Source: Massilia sp. Root418
GTDB taxonomy: Bacteria; Pseudomonadota; Gammaproteobacteria; Burkholderiales; Burkholderiaceae_D
NCBI RefSeq assembly: GCF_001425265.1
Contig: NZ_LMEC01000001.1
Span: forward strand, 1,136,036-1,200,035
DNA length: 64,000 nucleotides
Reading direction: 5' to 3'
Positions 60,378 to 64,000 of this stretch are shown piece by piece (position 1 is the stretch's first letter; every line of letters begins with the position of its first letter). Position numbers and translations under genes: made by a program. The notes under the pieces are model-generated. The model made no database searches, was not told where the DNA came from, and saw only the letters and a program-made list of their open reading frames with translations.

Positions 60378-63300
60378 GCGCAAGCCGTTTCAACCTGTCG
60401 GCGCTTGCCGTGCGCGAGCGCTCCGTCACCCTGTTCCTGATCTGCCTGATTTCGCTGGCCGGCGTGATTGCCTTCTTCAAGCTGGGGCGGGCGGAAGACC
60501 CCGCCTTTACCGTCAAGGTGATGACGGTGATTACCGCCTGGCCCGGCGCCACCGCCCAGGAAATGCAGGACCAGGTGGCAGAAAAGCTGGAAAAGCGGCT
60601 GCAGGAACTGCGCTGGTACGACCGCAGCGAAACCTACACGCGGCCCGGCCTGGCCTTCACCACCCTCACCCTGCTCGACAGCACGCCGCCTGCCGAGGTG
60701 CAGGAGCAGTTCTACCAGGCCCGCAAAAAGGTCGGCGACGAGGCGGCCAATCTGCCGTCCGGCGTGATCGGGCCCATGGTCAACGACGAATACGCCGACG
60801 TCACGTTCGCGCTGTTCGCGCTCAAGGCCAGGGGCGAGCCGCAGCGCGTGCTGGCGCGCGACGCGGAATCCCTGCGCCAGCGCCTGCTGCACGTGCCGGG
60901 CGTGAAGAAGGTCAACATCATCGGCGAGCAGTCCGAGCGCATCTACGTGGAGTTCGCGCATGAGCGCCTGGCAACGCTGGGCATCGCGCCGCAGGACGTG
61001 TTTGCCGCGCTCAACAGCCAGAACGCGCTGACCCCGGCCGGCGCCGTGGAAACCAGGGGCCAGCAAGTCTTCATCCGCCTGGACGGCGCCTTCGACGAAT
61101 TGCAGAAGATCCGCGACACGCCGGTGCAGGCGCAGGGCCGCAGCGTGAAGCTGTCGGATATCGCCACGGTCCGGCGCGGCTATGAAGACCCGGCCACCTT
61201 CATGATACGCAACGGCAGCGAACCAGCCCTGCTGCTCGGCATCGTGATGCGCGACGGCTGGAATGGACTGGACCTGGGCCAGGCGCTGGACCGGGAAGTG
61301 GGCGCCATCAACGCCGGCCTGCCGCTGGGCATGGCCCTGAGCAAAGTGACGGACCAGGCGGTGAACATCAGCTCGTCGGTGGACGAGTTCATGGTCAAGT
61401 TCTTCGCCGCGCTGCTGGTGGTGATGGTGGTGTGCTTCCTGAGCATGGGCTGGCGCGTGGGCGTGGTGGTGGCCGCTGCCGTGCCGCTGACGCTGGCGGC
61501 CGTGTTCATCGTGATGGCGGCCACCGGCAAGAACTTCGACCGCATCACGCTCGGCTCCCTGATCCTGGGGCTGGGACTGCTGGTGGACGACGCCATCATC
61601 GCCATCGAAATGATGGTGGTGAAGATGGAGGAAGGCTATAGCCGCATCGCCGCGTCCGCCTACGCGTGGAGCCACACCGCCGCGCCCATGCTCTCGGGCA
61701 CGCTGGTGACGGCGGTCGGCTTCATGCCGAACGGCTTCGCGCGCTCCACGGCGGGCGAATACACCAGCAATATGTTCTGGATCGTCGGCATCGCGCTGAT
61801 CGCCTCCTGGGTGGTGGCGGTGGTATTTACGCCCTACCTTGGCGTGAAGCTGCTGCCCGAGCTGAAGCAGGTCGAGGGCGGCCATGAAGCGCTGTACGAT
61901 ACGCCGCGCTACAACCGGTTCCGCCGCGTGCTGGGGCGCGTGATCGCGCGCAAGTGGCTGGTGGCCGGCGCCGTGGCCGGGCTGTTCGCGGCAGCCGTGC
62001 TGGGCATGGCGGTGGTGAAGAAGCAATTTTTCCCCATCTCCGACCGGCCCGAGGTACTGGTCGAGGTGCAGATGCCGTACGGCACCGCCATCGCGCAGAC
62101 CAGCGCCGCCGCGGCGAAAGTCGAGGCCTGGCTGGCCCGACAGAAGGAAGCGCAGATCGTGACCGCCTACGTGGGCCAGGGCGCGCCGCGCTTCTACCTG
62201 GCGATGGGGCCGGAGCTGCCGGACCCTTCCTTTGCCAAGATCGTGGTCCGCACCGACAGCCAGGAGCAGCGCGACGCCCTGAAGGCGCGGCTGCGGCAAG
62301 CCATCGCGGCAGGCCTGGCGCCGGAGGCCCGGGTGCGCGTGACCCAGCTGGTGTTCGGTCCGTATTCGCCCTACCCGGTGGCCTACCGCGTCAGCGGGCC
62401 GGAGCCGGACAAGCTGCGCGCCATCGCGGCCGAAGTGCAGCGCTCGATGGACGCCAGCCCCATGCTGCGCACCGTGAACAGCGATTGGGGCGTGCGCGCC
62501 CCCACCCTGCACTTCACCCTGCAGCAGGACCGCTTGCAGGCCGTGGGGCTGACGTCCAGCGCGGTGGCGCAGCAGCTGCAATTCCTGCTGAGCGGCGTGC
62601 CGCTGACCACGCTGCGCGAAGACATCCGCACGGTGCAGGTGGTGGCGCGCGCGGCCGGCGCCATCCGGCTCGACCCGGCCCGCATCGCGGACTTCACGCT
62701 GGCCGGCGCGGGCGGCCAGCGCATCCCGCTGTCCCAGCTGGGCCAGGTCGAGGTGCGCGCGGAGGAGCCGGTGATGCGCCGGCGCGACCGCGTGCCCACC
62801 ATCACCGTGCGCGCCGATACCGCCGACGGCCTGCAGCCGCCGGACGTGTCCGCCGCCATCACCGCGCAGCTGCAGCCCATCATGGACAAGCTGCCGGAGG
62901 GCTACCGCATTGACCAGGCCGGCTCCATCGAAGAATCGGGCAAGGCCACCACCGCCATGCTGCCGCTGTTCCCCATCATGCTGGCGGTGACGCTGCTCAT
63001 CATCATCTTCCAGGTGCGGTCGATCTCGGCCATGGTGATGGTCTTCCTCACCAGCCCGCTGGGCCTGATCGGCGTGGTGCCCACCCTGATCCTGTTCCAG
63101 CAGCCCTTCGGCATCAACGCGCTGGTGGGCCTGATTGCGCTGTCGGGCATCCTGATGCGCAACACCCTGATCCTGATCGGGCAGATCCGCCACAACGAAG
63201 AAGCCGGCATGGCGCCCTTCCAGGCGGTGCTGGAAGCCACCGTGCAGCGCGCCCGGCCGGTGGTGCTGACCGCGCTGGCGGCGATCTTCGCCTTCATTCC

Positions 63301-63448
63301 GCTCACCCATTCGGTATTCTGGGGCACGCTGGCCTACACACTGATCGGCGGCACCTTCGCCGGCACCGTGCTGACCCTGGTGTTCCTGCCTGCGATGTAT
63401 GCGATCTGGTTCCGGATCCAGCCGGCGCCCGCCGCAACCGGGCATTGA
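60374..63448 (+). CDS. RND-family efflux pump inner-membrane transporter
   Basis: This 1024-residue AcrB/MexB-fold transporter expels substrates using the proton gradient. It shows the RND N-terminus, porter domains, and TM4 with the proton-relay Asp pair (GLGLLVDDAIIAIEMMV). The second half has RPEVLVEVQMPYGT, and the C-terminal TM bundle includes LIGVVPTLILFQQPFGINALVG-type helices and TALAAIFAFIPLT. It belongs to the group with FKLGRAEDPAFTVKVM near the start, common in pumps with a TetR regulator. Substrate unknown. No further gene follows on the strand. Confidence 0.95.
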   Translation: MSASRFNLSALAVRERSVTLFLICLISLAGVIAFFKLGRAEDPAFTVKVMTVITAWPGATAQEMQDQVAEKLEKRLQELRWYDRSETYTRPGLAFTTLTLLDSTPPAEVQEQFYQARKKVGDEAANLPSGVIGPMVNDEYADVTFALFALKARGEPQRVLARDAESLRQRLLHVPGVKKVNIIGEQSERIYVEFAHERLATLGIAPQDVFAALNSQNALTPAGAVETRGQQVFIRLDGAFDELQKIRDTPVQAQGRSVKLSDIATVRRGYEDPATFMIRNGSEPALLLGIVMRDGWNGLDLGQALDREVGAINAGLPLGMALSKVTDQAVNISSSVDEFMVKFFAALLVVMVVCFLSMGWRVGVVVAAAVPLTLAAVFIVMAATGKNFDRITLGSLILGLGLLVDDAIIAIEMMVVKMEEGYSRIAASAYAWSHTAAPMLSGTLVTAVGFMPNGFARSTAGEYTSNMFWIVGIALIASWVVAVVFTPYLGVKLLPELKQVEGGHEALYDTPRYNRFRRVLGRVIARKWLVAGAVAGLFAAAVLGMAVVKKQFFPISDRPEVLVEVQMPYGTAIAQTSAAAAKVEAWLARQKEAQIVTAYVGQGAPRFYLAMGPELPDPSFAKIVVRTDSQEQRDALKARLRQAIAAGLAPEARVRVTQLVFGPYSPYPVAYRVSGPEPDKLRAIAAEVQRSMDASPMLRTVNSDWGVRAPTLHFTLQQDRLQAVGLTSSAVAQQLQFLLSGVPLTTLREDIRTVQVVARAAGAIRLDPARIADFTLAGAGGQRIPLSQLGQVEVRAEEPVMRRRDRVPTITVRADTADGLQPPDVSAAITAQLQPIMDKLPEGYRIDQAGSIEESGKATTAMLPLFPIMLAVTLLIIIFQVRSISAMVMVFLTSPLGLIGVVPTLILFQQPFGINALVGLIALSGILMRNTLILIGQIRHNEEAGMAPFQAVLEATVQRARPVVLTALAAIFAFIPLTHSVFWGTLAYTLIGGTFAGTVLTLVFLPAMYAIWFRIQPAPAATGH

Positions 63449-63468
63449 GGCACGGCGCCGCGTCGCAG

Positions 63469-64000
63469 CTAGCCCGCTGCGTGCGCCATCAGTTCCTGGG
63501 CGATGTGGTCTTTCAGCAGGTCGAGCAGGGGCTGCATCTGGCCGACGATGTGCTGGGCCTGCGCGGGGGCGGCGTCGGGCGGCAGGTGCTCCAGGGCCAG
63601 GCACAGCTCGGCGAAACGCATGGCGCCCACGGCGCGGGCCGAGGACTTGATGCGGTGGCCCAGTTCTGCCAGGCGCCTCATGTCGCCTTCCGACATGGCC
63701 TGGTTCACTTCGGCCATGCCGTCGCGCGCGGCGTCCAGGAACATCAGCGCGTACTTGCGCATCTTGTCGTGCTTGTTGCCGAACGTTTGCGCCAGCGCGG
63801 CGATGTCGAACAGGTCGGCGTCCGCCGCCGGCGCGGCTGCGGAGGCACCCGCCTCCGTCCCGGACGACAGGCCGGACAAGGGCGCGGCGGCCGGTGCGGC
63901 AGCGGCATCCAGCGCCGCCGGACTGTCCGGCGGCGGGGTCTCGACGCCGGCCGCAGCCGACACGGCCGGACGGCTGTCCAGGCGCGGCGGCCGCTCGCCC
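63469..64000 (-). CDS. C-terminal Hpt part of a larger signalling protein (5' part beyond window)
   Basis: On the minus strand the frame is open from the window edge to the stop at 63469. The last 120 residues form a histidine phosphotransfer (Hpt) domain: the phosphoacceptor His lies in LAELGHRIKSSARAVGAMRF, flanked by helices FGNKHDKMRKYALMFLDAA and QMQPLLDLLKDHIAQEL. An Ala/Pro/Ser-rich linker precedes it and continues past 64000. An internal GTG at 63963 could make a stand-alone Hpt, but the unbroken linker suggests the tail of a hybrid kinase or receiver-Hpt protein. Confidence 0.85.
   Translation of the reverse strand, partial: GERPPRLDSRPAVSAAAGVETPPPDSPAALDAAAAPAAAPLSGLSSGTEAGASAAAPAADADLFDIAALAQTFGNKHDKMRKYALMFLDAARDGMAEVNQAMSEGDMRRLAELGHRIKSSARAVGAMRFAELCLALEHLPPDAAPAQAQHIVGQMQPLLDLLKDHIAQELMAHAAG

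Overview
This is a high-GC chromosomal window from a betaproteobacterium. The protein styles and the mix of genes suggest the Oxalobacteraceae (Massilia/Duganella/Janthinobacterium type). That placement is a judgement from reading, not from a database search. I see no rRNA or tRNA genes, no CRISPR array, and no transposase or phage genes.

Positions 1-27386 hold an almost complete flagellar locus. Its gene order matches the secondary ('lateral', Flag-2) systems known from Vibrio, Aeromonas and some E. coli, rather than a primary flagellar locus. On the minus strand are fliP (cut by the window edge), fliN and fliM, with no fliO. Divergent from them run fliE-F-G-H-I-J, then fliD-S-T-K-L, fliA (sigma-28) and motA-motB, which is the lafBCDEFSTU order. 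Next come flgM, flgN and a stand-alone GH73 muramidase, convergent with flgA. The set ends with flgB-C-D-E-F-G-H-I-J-K-L and one unrecognised gene after flgL. The locus has its own sigma-28/anti-sigma pair, export ATPase, switch, motor and FlgN/S/T chaperones. No flagellin and no lafK-type regulator are present in the window. FlgJ is split into two genes. The FliG/FliM switch proteins deviate at motifs that normally bind each other and CheY.

Positions 27419-34149 are a c-di-GMP block. A PAS-PAS-GGDEF-EAL protein is divergent from a two-gene unit: a PstS-like periplasmic binding protein overlapping a very large membrane protein read as HBM sensor-HAMP-GAF-degenerate GGDEF-EAL-REC. A third, degenerate EAL protein lies at 37047. 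These are natural candidates for linking nutrient sensing to the motility locus.

Positions 34168-42311 are mixed housekeeping and accessory genes: an amino-acid-type ABC binding protein and permease without an ATPase, an unrecognised 142-residue protein, a DUF882/YcbK-type Tat lipoprotein, a class II glutamine amidotransferase, a GNAT acetyltransferase, a sulfate-binding protein followed by a clear terminator, a PBP7-type D,D-endopeptidase, and a truncated haemoglobin. A 31-bp palindromic element occurs twice in inverted orientation around 37 kb and supplies the C-terminus of the EAL protein.

Positions 42308-55573 on the minus strand carry paoA-paoB-paoC (periplasmic molybdenum aldehyde oxidoreductase) followed by recC-recB-recD. 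The recD stop overlaps the globin start. Divergent from paoA is an adhP-type alcohol dehydrogenase with a perfect FNR/Anr box in front of it. Positions 56871-63448 are an RND efflux cassette: an outer-membrane factor divergent from a TetR repressor, which is followed by the adaptor and pump. Both promoters carry the same GTGAC-N14-GTCAC operator. The window ends in the C-terminal Hpt part of a larger signalling protein.
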